This document shows positions 36,130 through 47,122 of a stretch of 64,000 bases of DNA, piece by piece. Location of the stretch: assembly GCA_030704615.1 (NCBI GenBank), contig CM060732.1, forward strand, positions 60,555,053 to 60,619,052, read 5' to 3'. The notes beneath the pieces are model-generated. The model saw nothing but the letters and a program-made list of their open reading frames with translations. It had not been told where the DNA came from and did no database searches. The stretch comes from Takakia lepidozioides (Eukaryota > Streptophyta > Takakiopsida > Takakiales > Takakiaceae). Each line of letters begins with the position of its first letter. Positions within the stretch are counted from its first letter, which is position 1. The position numbers and the translations under genes are program-made.

Positions 36130-37640
36130 CAGAGCGGGTGTGCCGGGCTGCGCCGGTGGCCTTCAGGGCTGTGACGGGCTGTGAGGGGCTGTGCCGGTGG
36201 CCTTTTGGGGCTGTGATGGGCTGTGAGGGGCTGTCACGAGCTGCGCCAGTGGCCTTCGGGGTTGTGACGGGCTGTGACGGGTTGCGCCCCTGGCCTTTGG
36301 GGCTGTGAAGGGCTGTGAGGGGTTGTGATAGGCTGTGCCCGTGGCCTTTGGGGCTGTGAGGGGCTGTGAGGGGCTGTGACAGGCCGTGCCTGAGGCCTTT
36401 GGGGCTGTGAGGGGCTGTGAGGGGCTGTGATAGGCTGTGCCCGTGGCCTTTGGGGCTGTGATGGGCTGTGAGGGGCCGTGCCTGAGGCCTCTGGGGCTGT
36501 GACGGGTTGTGAGGGGCTGTGACAAGCCGTGCCTGAGGCCTTTGGGGCTGTGACGGGCTGTGAGGGGCTGTGTCAGGCCGTGCCTGAGGCCTTTGGGGCT
36601 GTGAGGGGCTGTGCCGGGCTGCGCCGGTGGCCTTCAGGGGGGCTGTGACGGGCTGTGAGGGCCTGTGACGGGCTACGCCGGTGGCCTTGGGGGCTGTGAT
36701 GGGCTGTGAGGGGCTGTGCCGGTGGCCTTTTGGGGCTGTGATAGGCTGTGCCCGTGGCTTTTAGGGCTGTGATGGGTTGTGAGGGGCTGTGACAGGCCGT
36801 GCCTGAGGCCTTTGGGGCTGTGAGGGGCTGTGACAGGCCGTGCCTGAGGCCTTTGGGGCTGTGACGGGCTATGAGGGGCTGTGTCAGGCCGTGCCTGAGG
36901 CCTTTGGGGCTGTGAGGGGCTGTGGCGAGCTGTGACGGGCTGTGACAGGTTGTGCCCAGTGGCCTGTGGGGCTGTGACGGGCTGTGCGGGGCTGTGATAG
37001 GTTGTGCCCAGTGGCCTGTGGGGTTGTGACGGGCTGTGAGGGGCTGTGACAGGCTGTGCCTGTGGCCTTTGGGGCTGTGAGGGGCTGTGACAGGCCGTGC
37101 CTGAGGCCTTTGGGGCTGTGACATGCTGTGAGGGGCTGTGTCAGGCCGTGCCTGAGGCCTTTGGGGCTGTGACATGCTGTGAGGGGCTGTGTCAGGCCGT
37201 GCCTGAGGCCTTTGGGGCTGTGAGGGGCTGTGGCGAGCTGTGACGGGCTGTGACAGGCGGTGCCCAGTGGCCTGTGGGGCTGTGACGGGCTGTGCGGGGC
37301 TGTGACAGGCTGTGCCCAGTGGCCTGTGGAGCTGTGAGGGGCTGTGACAGGCCGTGCCTGAGGCCTTTGGGGCTGTGACGGGCTGTGAGGGGATGTGACA
37401 GGCCATGCCTGAGGCCTTTAGGGCTGTGACGGGCTGTGACGGGCTATGTCAGGCCGTGCCTGAGGCCTTTGGGGCTGTGAGGGGCTGTGGCGAGCTGTGA
37501 CGGGCTGTGAGGGGCTGTGACAGGCTGTGCCCAGTGGCCTGTGGGGCTGTGACGGGCTGTGACAGGCTATGGCGAGCTGTGACGGGCTATGAGGGGCTGT
37601 GACAGGCTGTGCCCAGTGGCCTGTGGGACTGTGACGGCTG
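36130..37640 (+). repeat. GGGCTGTGAC-type satellite array in the element leader
   Basis: About 1.5 kb of tandem units of roughly 41-51 bp, built from 10-bp sub-units (GGGCTGTGAC, GGGCTGTGAG) plus a GCCGTGCCTGAGGCCTTTG block. The same satellite occurs in copy 2 (63,424 to the window end, reverse orientation), so it is an internal part of this element family. The complementary strand is open for more than 800 bases, but the repetitive peptide is very unlikely to be a real protein. Confidence 0.85.
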
Positions 37641-38377
37641 TGACCAGTGAGCTGTGTGGGCCTGTGCTGGTCTGTGGTGGCCCGTGTTGACCTGTGGAAG
37701 GCCTGTGCTCACTCGTGGAGGCACTGGTGGACTGCCTAAGGACTGACATGTGGTCTTGAAGGCCGAATTTTGAAGCTCGTGGAGGGCGGTTTGAGGAGTA
37801 TCTTCATGATATTCCCATGGTCATGCAAGTGAGGGAAGAGAGGAGAGGAAGAGTGTTGGGATGAGGGCATGCTGGGGTTAGGCATTGTTTTAGCTTCTCT
37901 TCCTCGTAGTTTCCACCCTCTCATTAGGCCAAGACCTTTCCGTAGGTGGAGGCAAGAGTCAGTCCGGGTTTGGGCTGGGGTGTCATGGCAGGAGCAACAC
38001 CGTGGAGTTGTTTTTGGTGTGGGGGAGTTGTTGTTCTGATTTCTTGTGTTTGGATCCCCGCCATACCTGCATGCTTGACTGTACGCCATGCTAGTTTTGT
38101 GTGGGCGCTTGTTTTTATAGGTGATTGGTCTGGATTTGATCACCGGCCAGTCCTAGAGCATGTTGTCGATGGTGAGGCTGGGGTGATGACCAGACAGACC
38201 ATCATTGTTTCTCCTGTGGTGAGGTTGGAGGTGATGACCAGCCATAGGAGTGCTTGCAGTGGATGCACGTACAGGTGTAGGCTATGTTAGGAACTTAGTA
38301 TTCCAAACCATAAGCCGCAACAGGTTCTCTACCCGGTTACCTTGTGGAGAGGAGGTTAGGGACATGTTCATGACCGG

Positions 38378-39268
38378 TTGAGTGTCAACACGGAGGTGCC
38401 ACTAGTTGCTGGGGACAGTGCCGGTTTGAGCACTAGCGATACTAGTGGGTACACGAGACGAGGTGTGCGGTTTAGGCCACCTTCACCTCCTGTGTCTTCT
38501 ACGGAAGGTCTGATTCGGATTGTGAATCAGAGCTTGCAAGAGTTCCAACGGAAGCCGACCGAGAGCTTGAGGGAGGCTTTCACTCGCATGAGGCGCTTGA
38601 TAAATGTAACCCAAGGGGTTACGGAAGCTCAGGCAGTCCAATTCTGGTATGGGATATTGGACAAGGAGCTGAGTAGAAGGGTGCAGGATGCAACTCTCCT
38701 ACAAGCGGCCCAACCTACCTTAGCAAATGTGTTTTTGCTGGCAGAGCGGATAGAGCTCAACATGGTGGAGGAACGAGTGGTCATGGTGGGATTTGCTAAG
38801 GAGACACCACGGGGTAGTGGTACTCCTAACCAACCACTACCTCAACGTGCTCAAGGCAACAAGGGGGCTCAGGTGAAGCTCAGGGAAGGGCAGAGAGGAC
38901 CTCAGATGCAGGGGTCTCTCCCTTCATTTGCTGGCCAACAACGGGCGGATGTGGTGTGCTGGACATGTGGAGGACCCCATGTCAAGAAGGATTGCCCAGA
39001 GGGAGGCAAAGGGCCGGCACATGCACAGCCTGCACAGTTGCAGTGTGGGCATTGTGGCAAGCACGGGCATGGAGAGGCCCAGTGTTATGGTTTGCATCCT
39101 GAGTTGCGCCCAGGCCAGTTCCAAGGGAACAATGGTGGCCGGGGGCGAGGTGGAGCAGCCCAGAAAGGACGAGGTGGCCAGCCACGAGGTGCAGGCCAAG
39201 GGCAAGCTCAACATGGCCAAGGACGCGGAGGTCAGGGGGTTGACCAAGGCATGGCCAACCGGCTTTAG
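38378..39268 (+). pseudogene. gag: gag, copy 1 (N-terminal deletion, nonsense at end)
   Basis: Encodes the C-terminal part of a Ty3/gypsy capsid-like domain ('SLREAFTRMRRLINVTQG...FWYGILDKEL'), then a basic linker and two zinc knuckles. The knuckles are CWTCGGPHVKKDC (CX2CX3HX4C) and CGHCGKHGHGEAQC (CX2CX4HX4C), followed by a GRG-rich RNA-binding tract. Compared with copy 2, a segment of about 170 residues is missing between 'STEG' and 'LQEFQRKP', and no ATG in frame precedes the conserved part. A TAG at 39266-39268 replaces the CAG present in copy 2. Particle structure and RNA packaging are the family functions; this copy is unlikely to be functional. Confidence 0.85.
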
Positions 39269-40740
39269 CAGCTAGAGCAGAGGCTCGCTGCCATGGCTAC
39301 AGCTCAGGTGGTACCGGCTCTAAGGCCGGATGGTCCACCTCCTGCTCCTGAGGGAGGAGATATGGGAGGCATGGGATTCATGTGTGGAGCAACACTACCA
39401 CTAGTGCAGGTGGAGTCTGCTGCAGCCGTGACTCGAGGAGCAGCACAAGTTCCTGAGCCACGAGGTGCAGAGGTGGCGTTGGATCCACAACGTGGGGAGG
39501 CAAGCCATCAGGCTAGGCTTCCTCAGTCATTCACATTGGCGGAGACAGTGTCGACGCCATCCATGGCACCTAGTTCTCGCCCGACTGTTACCAAGGCAGA
39601 GGTTACTATGCCATTGAGGAGAGCTACACGGGTAGCACCACTACCTAGTGTTGCCAAGGCTACGGCAGCTAGTGTGCTGCTAGGAGCGGCCACATCTGTG
39701 TGCCAGGCTCCATTGTTCTCGGCTACCATGATTGCGACGCCGAGGGTAAGACCAGCTGAGGTGTTCAGGCTGGCAGCTACACTTTGTGAGAGTGGGGAGG
39801 TTACTTCATCTTCTGCGGAGATAGTGGGAGGTGTAGTGCCGGAGGGATCCTCGGATTTGAGAGTCAAGACTGCCACGGCGGTGCCATGGCAAGCTGCAGC
39901 TGCTAGGTTGATGGAGCTGCCAGTTAGGCTAGCCATTGAGCGCGCCATGGTGACACCTGGAGTTGTCATGTTAGACAACCAGGATGGCATTTTCTGTTTG
40001 AGTGGACCGGCAGGCAAGAGGTACCGGCCACTGCGGGTCTTGTTGGACTCGGGAGCTCAGCCATTGATGCTGGGCAAAGCTGCTATTGCAGGCTTGGGCC
40101 TCACAGAGGCGGATATGGAGCCTTGTCATTTCCAGATACAGACGTCTCTGGGAGGATCGGAGCAGGCTCGGGGCATGACACGGCGTGAGTTGGCTATCAG
40201 ACTATGGCCGGATCACCCTACAGATGGCTCAGTGATGCGAGCCAAGGCCATTGTGACAGACGCGGTCTCATACGATGTCCTGGTTGGTGGGGCAGTGTTG
40301 TACCCCATGGGCTTCACCCTGGATTTTTGGGAGGAGTCAGCTTCCTATAGGCCTGCATGGCAGTCAGGGGAGGGCCGGCGTGTGCAGCTCCCTGTGACAT
40401 TCATTGGAGGAGTTGCGGTTGCCCAGCGAGGCAAGATGCCGATACTAGCAGCATTCACAGCGGCAGTGAGTTGGCCTAGAGAGTTGCTTGAGGGCAACGC
40501 TCATTCAGAGGATGTGCCACCTCCGGGAGAGCAGGATGACATGTATGGTATGGCGGAGTTGCCTACCATGGTTACTCAGACTCCATTGTGGGGCACGAGC
40601 AAGGATTTGCAGCGGGATGCTGATCGACGGGTGCAACAAGCCTGGGTGGAGGCTTTTGTACCGTCAGGAGAGGAGGAGGGTGCGGGGATTGCACCAGGAC
40701 CACCTCAGTTGTCGCCATTGGACACCACACCTATTGTGTG
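39269..40740 (+). pseudogene. Linker and aspartic protease region, copy 1
   Basis: Same frame as gag, open after the TAG. An Ala/Pro/Thr-rich linker of about 240 residues leads to a retropepsin-like active site 'VLLDSGAQPLML' (about 40,035-40,070), a flap-like segment and a conserved 'YDVLVGGAVLYPMGF' region. The protease should cleave the polyprotein. The active-site Asp-Ser-Gly is intact. The same region is in copy 2. Confidence 0.8.
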
Positions 40741-42004
40741 TCAGTATCCGGATGAAGGCATTTGTTTTCTGGACTTGTTTGGCGGGATCAACACCGGATT
40801 GGCTGCTGTGTTACAGGCAGATGTACGAGTTCAGCATTACCTGTATGTGGAGAGGGATGAGACTGCACGACGCATTTCACTTCGCCATATTGCTCAGTTG
40901 GTGCAGCGGTACCTTGACTTGTTGTCGGTGTCTGCAATTCGTGGATATCAGCAGGCCTTGCCAGCAGACATTTCGTTGTTGGGGGTGCAGGATTTAGAGC
41001 GGGTTGGCTCCATTGATCTGGTAGTGGCAGGTTGGCCCTGCCAAGGGCATTCATCAGCCGGGCATGGCAATGGATTGCGAGACTCGAGGTCGGGTCTGTT
41101 TTGGGAGATGGTGCGGGTTTTGCGCCACTTGCAGCTTCATCAAGCTGTATCTCCAGCATACATCTTAGAGAATGTGCCACTGATGGGCGATTCTCGGGCC
41201 AAGGTGATGGCCAGTGTGCATCAAGTCCGGTCGTGGCTTGGGTCAGCAGTGTTGCTAGATGCAGCTACAGTGGGGTCATGGGCTCATCGTCCACGGCTAT
41301 GGTGGACTAACTTGTGCCACCTGCACTGCTCAAGCGTGCATTTGATGGGGTGCAGCGGCCAGCACACCTCATAGTGGATAGCATTTTGGACACAAGGAGG
41401 CAGTCTCAACGTGTGAGATGCGATGACCATTCGCCTTTGGCAGTGGTCAACAGGATGGGTCAACCACGAGCAGCATTACCTACACTGTTCAGCTTTCCAG
41501 GATCTCATGCTTTCCGGGATAGTGGACCAGGCCTCCTGTGGGATGCTCAGTTGCAGCAGTTAGTGGAGCCTAATGCCGACGAGCGAGAGCGGGCTATGGG
41601 GTTTTCCACTGGGACCACGGCGGTGCCTTCTCTTTCTGGCATCACGTCGTCAGGTGTTGGGGCAAGCAATGGATCTCAATTGCTTGACCTGGATTATCAG
41701 CTTGGCTATGGTTGAGCAACGTAGAGTGCGGAGTGCACTTCCCTTTACGGTCTCTCTGCCTACCGAGACGGTACAGGCAGTGAGTGGGGGCGAGCCGGTG
41801 AGGACCACAGGGCGTATTCATCCATGGCACACGTGGGAGGTGCTCGAGGTTCAGAGGGAGTTGGCAGCCAAGGCGGCTGTGATAGATGAGGTTGGGGATT
41901 TTTCTCGGGTTGAGGAGGTCCTCAATGATGAAATGATGGGGTCGGATGAGGTCTTGTCATTGACTGAGCAGGCAGGGAGTACTGCTCAAGAGGTTGCAGC
42001 ATAG
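40741..42004 (+). pseudogene. C5 cytosine DNA methyltransferase domain, copy 1 (frameshifted)
   Basis: Continuous with the protease frame. Motif I 'FLDLFGGINTG', motif IV 'VVAGWPCQGHSS' with the catalytic Cys codon at 41039-41041, motif VI 'ENV' and motif VIII 'HRPRLWWTN' are readable up to about 41,310. There a one-base loss relative to copy 2 shifts the frame (continuing at 41,314). Another shift lies near 41,600, before the 'RRQVLGQAMDLNCL' C-terminal motif. The region ends at a TAG (42002-42004) shared by copy 2. It resembles DNMT3/DRM-like enzymes more than DNMT1 or CMT, as it has no BAH or replication-foci domain. A function in methylating DNA is inferred from the motifs. Confidence 0.88.
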
Positions 42005-42010
42005 CAACCA
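42002..42010 (+). promoter_or_regulatory. Putative readthrough stop UAG CAA CCA, copy 1
   Basis: An in-frame TAG separates the methyltransferase ORF from the RT ORF, which continues in the same frame. The two following codons are CAA CCA, matching the TMV-type readthrough context UAG CAR YYA. The identical nine bases occur in copy 2. Confidence 0.5.
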
Positions 42011-43827
42011 CGGGACGTGTCCTCTATCTCTAAGCCCACTGGACTTAAGGTTGCAGTTACGGAGGACAATTGGGAGCCTGACATTGGACCCATTGTCACC
42101 GGAGGAGAGAGACGACGTATACGGCGGTTCCTGAGGGCTTACAGGAATTGCTTTGCCTTCAGTTTGAAGGACTTGGGAGCACTGAAGGGTCAAGAGATCC
42201 GTATTGAGTTGGCCACTGACACGCCAATCTTTCGGAGACCCTATAGATACAGTGACATGGAGAGGTCTTTGATTTAGATGAGGACTCAAGATCTCTGGGA
42301 GGCAGGTTTGGTGGAGCTCTCTGGTGGAGAGTATGCTTCAGCCATAGTGATGCCAGCCAAGAAGGATGTCTATGGCAATTGGACGGAGAGACGTATGTGC
42401 GGTGATTACCGGCCTGTAAATCGTCAGACCAAGTCCGATAAGTATGCCATGCCAACACCAGAGGAGATCTTTGATGCCATCGGGCATGCTAAGGCCTTTA
42501 GCACTTTGGATTTACGATCCGAATATCACCAGTTGTCAATCAAGGAGGCGGACAAGCAGAAGACGGCATTCTGGGGGATCAATGAGCACGGCAAGGATTG
42601 CCTATATCAGTGGCGGTTCTTACCATTTGGGCTTAAGAATGCTCTTGCAGAGTTTCAGAGAGTCATGGATAGGATTCTAGCAGGGGTGGACTTTGCTCGG
42701 TGCTACATAGATGACATCATCATCTTTAGTGTTACGATGGAGGAGCATGAGAGACACCTTCAGGTGGTATTGGAGCGCTTGAGAGCGCACGGATTGAAGT
42801 TGCATCCGGGGAAGTGCAAGTTTTTCCACAACCAGATTGAGTATCTGGGTCACATGATATATCCTGGAGGATTGGGGTACAGCAGACTAAGGTAGAGGCC
42901 ATTGCACAAATTCCACGCCCCACGGATGTGAGCCGAGTTTGAGCTTTCATGGGGTTGGCAAACTATTATAGACAGTTTGTCAAGGGATTTAGTACCATTG
43001 CAAAGGCTCTAACCAAGCTGACCAAGGTGGACCAGGAGTGGCAGTGGAAAGATGAGCAGGAACGAGCTTTTCAAGAGCTCAAGGCGAGGTTGACCTCGGC
43101 GCCTATCCTGAGACGACCTATCAAGGGGCGTCCCTTTCAGCCGCATACGGATTGGAGCATGCTGGGGCTTGGAGCGGTGTTCACACAGGTGGATGATGAG
43201 GGAAGAAAGTTTGTAGTGGCTTATGCTAGCCACTCGAACAACGCTGCAGAGGCTAAGTACAGCTCATATGAGGGAGAGTGCTTAGCTGCAGTGTGGGCCG
43301 TGACACACTTCAGGTGCTATCTATACGGCAATCTTTTCACTCTTGTCACGGATCACCAGCCACTCAAGTGGTTGATGGAGTCAGATAAGCTTACGGGGAA
43401 GCTTGCACGGTGGGCACTCATACTCCAGGAGTATGACTTTTAGATTGTGCATCAACCGGGTTTGGTCAATCGGGATGCGGATGGATTGAGTCGCAATCCA
43501 TGCATGAGCCAGCAGGATGACACTGGAGCTCGGTGGCATGGTGAGACAGACGAGGAGATGGTGCCGGGATGGCACGAATCTGTATTTTTGTGTATCTTGG
43601 CATCGGGAGGTCAGGTTGGACCTACAACAGGGATGACTGTAGACGGAGTGTCTGAGGACTCTGAGGCTAGTGATGAGCCAGGTAGTGCCAGAGATATACA
43701 TGAGGATTCGGCTGTGTTGGACTACCTCCGCACGGGAGACACGGCAGCCACTGTGACTGTCAGGGAGAGGGATCGGATCCTGCAACGAGCCAAGAGGTTC
43801 AAGTGGGAGGGGATACACCTACTTTGA
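42005..43827 (+). pseudogene. pol: Reverse transcriptase and RNase H, copy 1 (several stops)
   Basis: Reads as a Ty3/gypsy RT: 'MPAKKDVYGNWTERRMCGDY', 'FLPFGLKNA', catalytic YIDD (42704-42715) and the RNase H region 'FTLVTDHQPLKWL'. Relative to copy 2 the frame is interrupted by TAG at 42274-42276, a one-base loss at about 42,870, TGA near 42,942, TAG at 43441-43443 and TGA at 43825-43827. Apart from the frameshift, each stop is a C-to-T change at CGA or CAG. It would copy the element RNA into DNA in the family; this copy cannot. Confidence 0.9.
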
Positions 43828-44991
43828 GTGTGGGAGGATGGTCAGGTGAGGATTGTGCCTCACCCCACACAGCGTGCACGGTTAGTGCGGCATGCCCATG
43901 AGGAGTTGGGGCATTTTGGAGTGCGACGCACTCACAGTTTACTGCAAGGGCAGTATTGGTGGCGTGGTATGCATACAGAGGTGCAACAGTTCGTGGCTAG
44001 TGCATGGTGTGTGATAGGGTGGCGTGCTTCATTCAACACCCCTACACCACAGTTGCATCCTTTACCAATCATGGGATTGGGCTACAGGTGGAGTCTTGAC
44101 TTCGCAGGACCGTTGCCACTGACTGTGCGCCACCACAGATATGTGTTGGTGATGGTGGAGCACTTTTCTAAGTGGATTGAGTTGGTTCCATTGCCTGACA
44201 AGGCTAGTGAGGGGGCTGCGTATGCATTCTTGGATCGTGTGCTTAGCCGATTTGGTGCTCCAGCTGAGGTACTCACGGACCAAGGGAGAGAGTTCTTGGG
44301 GGAGTTTCAGGCTTTGTGTGATAAAGCCTTGATAGACCACCGCACCACTTCTCGGGATCATCCTGAGGCCGATGGCTTAGCAGAGAGAGTTGTTCAGACG
44401 GTGAAGAGGGGTTTGCGCAAGTATGGCTTGCAGAAAGGACACCTAGGAGATTGGGATCTTCAGGTTCCTTGCTTAGCCATGGGCTACAGGTTCAGCAAAC
44501 AAGCATCACTTGCCTCCTTCTCACCATATTTCCTTCTCTTTGGCCGAGAGCCGGATTTGCCTGCAGCCATTCGTAGGGACACTGCTCAAGTCCTTAACCT
44601 TGACGATCCGGACGTGTGGGTACGTGCATGTGATCAGCGTGCAGAGTTGTTCAAGAAAGTCATGCCCATGGCTTTTGAGAACCTTGCCATTGCACAGCAC
44701 CGTGATACGTTGAGGTATGCCACTATACGTGGTGGAGGATATCATCCTGGGGTTCGGAGGTTTAGCCTTGGTGACTATGTTTATTTGCAGCAGACTACTC
44801 CTACGACTCTGGATGTTACTGCAGGGCGTGTTATTCTGAGGGTTCGAGAGGTGTTGCCCTCAGGGGTCCTGATCTTGGAGGGTCGGGATGGCATGACTTG
44901 GAAGGACCATGTGCGTAATTGTGCGTCATGTCACCTTCCCAATGTCGATGGCAGAGTTGACCCAAACTGGCAGTGGTACCTGCAGGTTTGA
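43828..44991 (+). pseudogene. DDE integrase, copy 1
   Basis: Carries the N-terminal HH of the zinc-binding domain ('HAHEELGHFGVRRTH'), but the CC half is scrambled by two compensating single-base indels (near 43,998-44,020) relative to copy 2. The rve core has 'SLDFAGPLPL', 'VLTDQGREFLGEF' and the glutamate in 'HPEADGLAERVVQ', the normal D,D,E set. The C-terminal domain follows to about 44,930. A one-base loss at about 44,960 shifts the frame and ends it at 44,991, detaching the PHD finger that is fused in copy 2. Confidence 0.88.
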
Positions 44992-45139
44992 GGTGCATGC
45001 TCTGTGGGTCTGCCAAAGGGGCAGCCACCATGCTGGTGTGTGATCGATGCTCAAGGGGTTGGCATATGGGATGCTTGACACCACCTCTTGAGAAGGTTCC
45101 TGACGGACATTGGTTGTGTCCACACTGCTTGGGATAGTG
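44988..45139 (+). pseudogene. PHD finger, copy 1 (out of frame with integrase)
   Basis: In the shifted frame the sequence reads a complete C4-H-C3 PHD finger: CMLC, CDRC, GWHMGC and CPHC, ending at TAG. All eight metal ligands are intact. PHD fingers bind histone H3 tails, so in the intact family it would be the C-terminal chromatin reader of the integrase polyprotein. Confidence 0.85.
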
Positions 45140-45384
45140 GCAATGGACATGACTGGAGGCAGCTAACAAGACATGGGAGGCCAAGCTCATAGGAGTCAAT
45201 ACATGAGATTCCAAGCTCAAGTTCACAGGTTGCAAGATGGCGACTAACGATGGGGCAACTCTTGCACCCGGCCTCTTGATCTATCGAGTTTGAGTGTAGT
45301 AGGGATAGTGGTGGAGGACTTAGTGAGGCTATGGTCACTATCACATCTTGTGGCTACCTGGACTTAGAGGGACCTAAGCACCAG

Positions 45385-45397
45385 CTAGGGGGGCGAT
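45385..45397 (+). promoter_or_regulatory. Polypurine tract, copy 1
   Basis: CTAGGGGGGCGAT lies directly before block A (TGTGTGG...). It is conserved in copy 2 (about 55,910-55,922, minus strand). This is where plus-strand DNA synthesis would be primed, so block A corresponds to the start of U3. Confidence 0.6.
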
Positions 45398-45555
45398 TGT
45401 GTGGACTAGTGACTGCCATAGTGGGCAGCATAGTGGCAGCCTAGTGACTGACTTGTAGCCTAGTGGTTGGACTAGTGGCTGGACTAGTGGTATACTAGTG
45501 TGTGGTGTGCACATGTGTTGTGTGGTTTTGGACAGCGATATGTATGCGCACAACA
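45398..45555 (+). repeat. Terminal block A (LTR-like, 3' end of copy 1)
   Basis: Starts TGTGTGGACTAGTGACTGCC and ends GCGCACAACA at the LINE junction. Relative to both A blocks of copy 2 it lacks about 14 bp between two AGCGAT repeats. It is not a copy of block B at the 5' end. Confidence 0.8.
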
Positions 45556-45820
45556 TACCACAGAGTAGAGGAGAGGACTGAATTAACAATCACCGCTCTC
45601 CCCGCCAAAAAGAGATGGGTGTTGCACCAGTAAGTCAATTGCTTCTTTATCTTGGAAATCAAGAATTCATCGACGTCCTTTACATCAAGGTTGAGCCCAA
45701 AAGAAGTTTCTAACATCTTGGAGAGCTCCTCATCCCTCGCCCACTTCCACCCTAACTCTTCAGTCCAAGCCGGGCAAGGTAGGGTCTTGGAGCACCAGTA
45801 AGCACCACTTTTATCCCAGT
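45556..45820 (-). mobile_element. LINE, 5' portion of the split element
   Basis: The minus strand reads 'WARDEELSKMLETSFGLN' and 'NTHLFLAGRAVIVNSVLSST', the RT palm-thumb region typical of plant LINEs. It continues across the retroelement insertion directly into the piece ending at 34,283. On its other side it is cut by a CACTA-like terminus at 45,821. Confidence 0.85.
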
Positions 45821-46400
45821 CACTACAGCAAATGGGGGCGGGTTTACGACGCCAGCCGCGCCCCCACGTCTCGCGCGGTGCTGAACCCGTGACGCCGAGC
45901 CTGCGGCACTTTTTTGCGACGCCCCGGCGTTGCAATCCCCCGCTGCGACACATTGCGATGCCCAGCCGTCGCAAAGTGGCATGAAGGGGGGAAAATGGCT
46001 CTCACTGCGACGGATTTTTTTTCTTGCGATGCCTCGGCGTCGCAAAAGCGTCACTGAGGGCGCCCCAGCACCTCTGCGACACTAGGGCATCGCAACAACA
46101 TCACCACAATGAGAGTTTGTTTGTTGTTTTTTTTTTTGGCTTCAACTTCACAAAAGCATCTCTTGGGGCGTCCCGCGCTGGGACGGCCAATGCTGTGACG
46201 TCAGGGGGTCGCAACGGCGTCGCCACAGGGGGTCGCAATGGTGTTGTAGTCAGCTTAGGTCATCACAAGGACGTCGTTTGGGGCGTCTGGCGGTGGGGGG
46301 GTGCAACAATGGCGACGACGTTGGGGTTGGGGCTGGGGCTGGGCACTAAGGTTGTGGAGGTTGTAACTCTCAGACGTCTCAAGAGGGACCCTTCTTAGAA
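45821..46400. mobile_element. CACTA-like terminus with TGCGACG subterminal repeats, copy 1
   Basis: Begins CACTACAGCAAATGGGGG, a CACTA-superfamily-like tip. It continues with a dense set of TGCGACGCC / GGCGTCGCA motifs in both orientations, as expected for subterminal transposase-binding repeats. The same start and motifs recur at 50,891. The opposite end could not be identified: an AAATCTGTTGTAGTG tip ends at 47,872, but its subterminal sequence differs and no 3-bp target duplication matches. Possibly a truncated non-autonomous element. Confidence 0.5.
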
Positions 46401-46417
46401 GGAACTTGAAGGAAATC

Positions 46418-46451
<34 letters not shown>
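46418..46451. repeat. (TA)n microsatellite
   Basis: About 34 bases of alternating T and A. Confidence 0.9.
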
Positions 46452-46454
<3 letters not shown>

Positions 46455-46772
46455 TTGTTTTTGTGATACATAGATGTAGTGTAGGTGAGTTGGTTAGTCT
46501 GTAGTGTGATAGAAATGTTATAACGTAGAGATCTTAGGTTCAAGTATGCATTGCATGATATATGTAGAACAATGAACATATCGTCATTAAATAGAACCGG
46601 AGTCAATGGTCAATAAGTTTTTGAAATTCAAATTGGTTGAGGAAGATAATTGGTGTCCATGACAGGTCCTAACCCCGAAGACATTAAGGCAGTCTCCAGT
46701 TGCTACTGAAGATGAAGACCCGGGAAGAGTAAGAAACACTTTTTGACCCGTCTCTAAGGTCATGATCACCGG

Positions 46773-47122
46773 AACCTCCACTGCACACGCGAGGTTCAAG
46801 AAACTGAAAACCCCTCCGTAACAACTTTACTCAGAGAAGTTTTCAGTATGAGTTAAAATTATATTCAGAGATGAATCAAAAAATGAAATACCCTCGCGTA
46901 AGAACGTTTCAGAGAAGTAGAATAGAAATGGAATTACTGTTTGGTCTGGAACATGTAATGTGAAGATGAAGTCTAATTATATAACCTCTACTGTACAGTG
47001 GAGGTTGGATGAGATACAGATAAAAAAAGTCGGACGGATAAATGTGATGAATATGGTTACGTGGATGAATAATTGTAATGACAGATGAATGTGAGCATTG
47101 ACGTGACTGTTTAGTGGAGGTC
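46773..47122. repeat. Recurring AACCTCCACTG palindrome, three copies
   Basis: Copies at 46773-46796 (imperfect), 46983-47006 (near perfect) and 47105-47122 (half). The consensus is AACCTCCACTG, a short centre, then CAGTGGAGGTT. Further copies lie at 48,056, 49,171 and 51,460. Read on either strand the palindrome encodes NLHxxVEV. Confidence 0.6.

Larger units (their letters stand above)
34284..45555 (+). mobile_element. Ty3/gypsy-type retroelement with DNA methyltransferase and PHD finger, copy 1
   Basis: About 11.3 kb, inserted in a LINE. The flanking LINE frame resumes exactly after removal of the element plus one copy of a short target duplication (TACC or ATACC, at 34279-34283 and 45555-45559). 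The termini are TGTC...AACA. Order: terminal block B (34284-34610), a 5' leader with two tandem arrays, gag, zinc knuckles, aspartic protease, C5 DNA methyltransferase, a UAG stop at 42002, RT, RNase H, DDE integrase, PHD finger, polypurine tract and terminal block A (45398-45555). The gag N-terminal part is deleted relative to copy 2. At least five nonsense mutations and several single-base frameshifts make it non-autonomous. It has no chromodomain. The two terminal blocks are not copies of each other, unlike normal LTRs. Confidence 0.92.

Noticed and set aside
36163-37406. Long minus-strand open frames with repeated Ser-Gln-Pro peptides
   Set aside because: They are the complement of the GGGCTGTGAC satellite. 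The peptide simply mirrors the repeat and a similar frame appears at the window end.
36130-37640. CRISPR-like direct repeats
   Set aside because: Units are contiguous and themselves built of 10-bp sub-repeats, with no unique spacers, in a eukaryotic context.
39523-40017. Antisense frames of 100-165 codons over the retroelement (also 61292-61786)
   Set aside because: Shadows of the coding strand; they have no independent domains and occur in both copies only because the sense sequence is conserved.
43998-44020. Loss of the integrase zinc-finger cysteines as a family trait
   Set aside because: Copy 2 has the normal CMVC pair. The change in copy 1 is two compensating indels.
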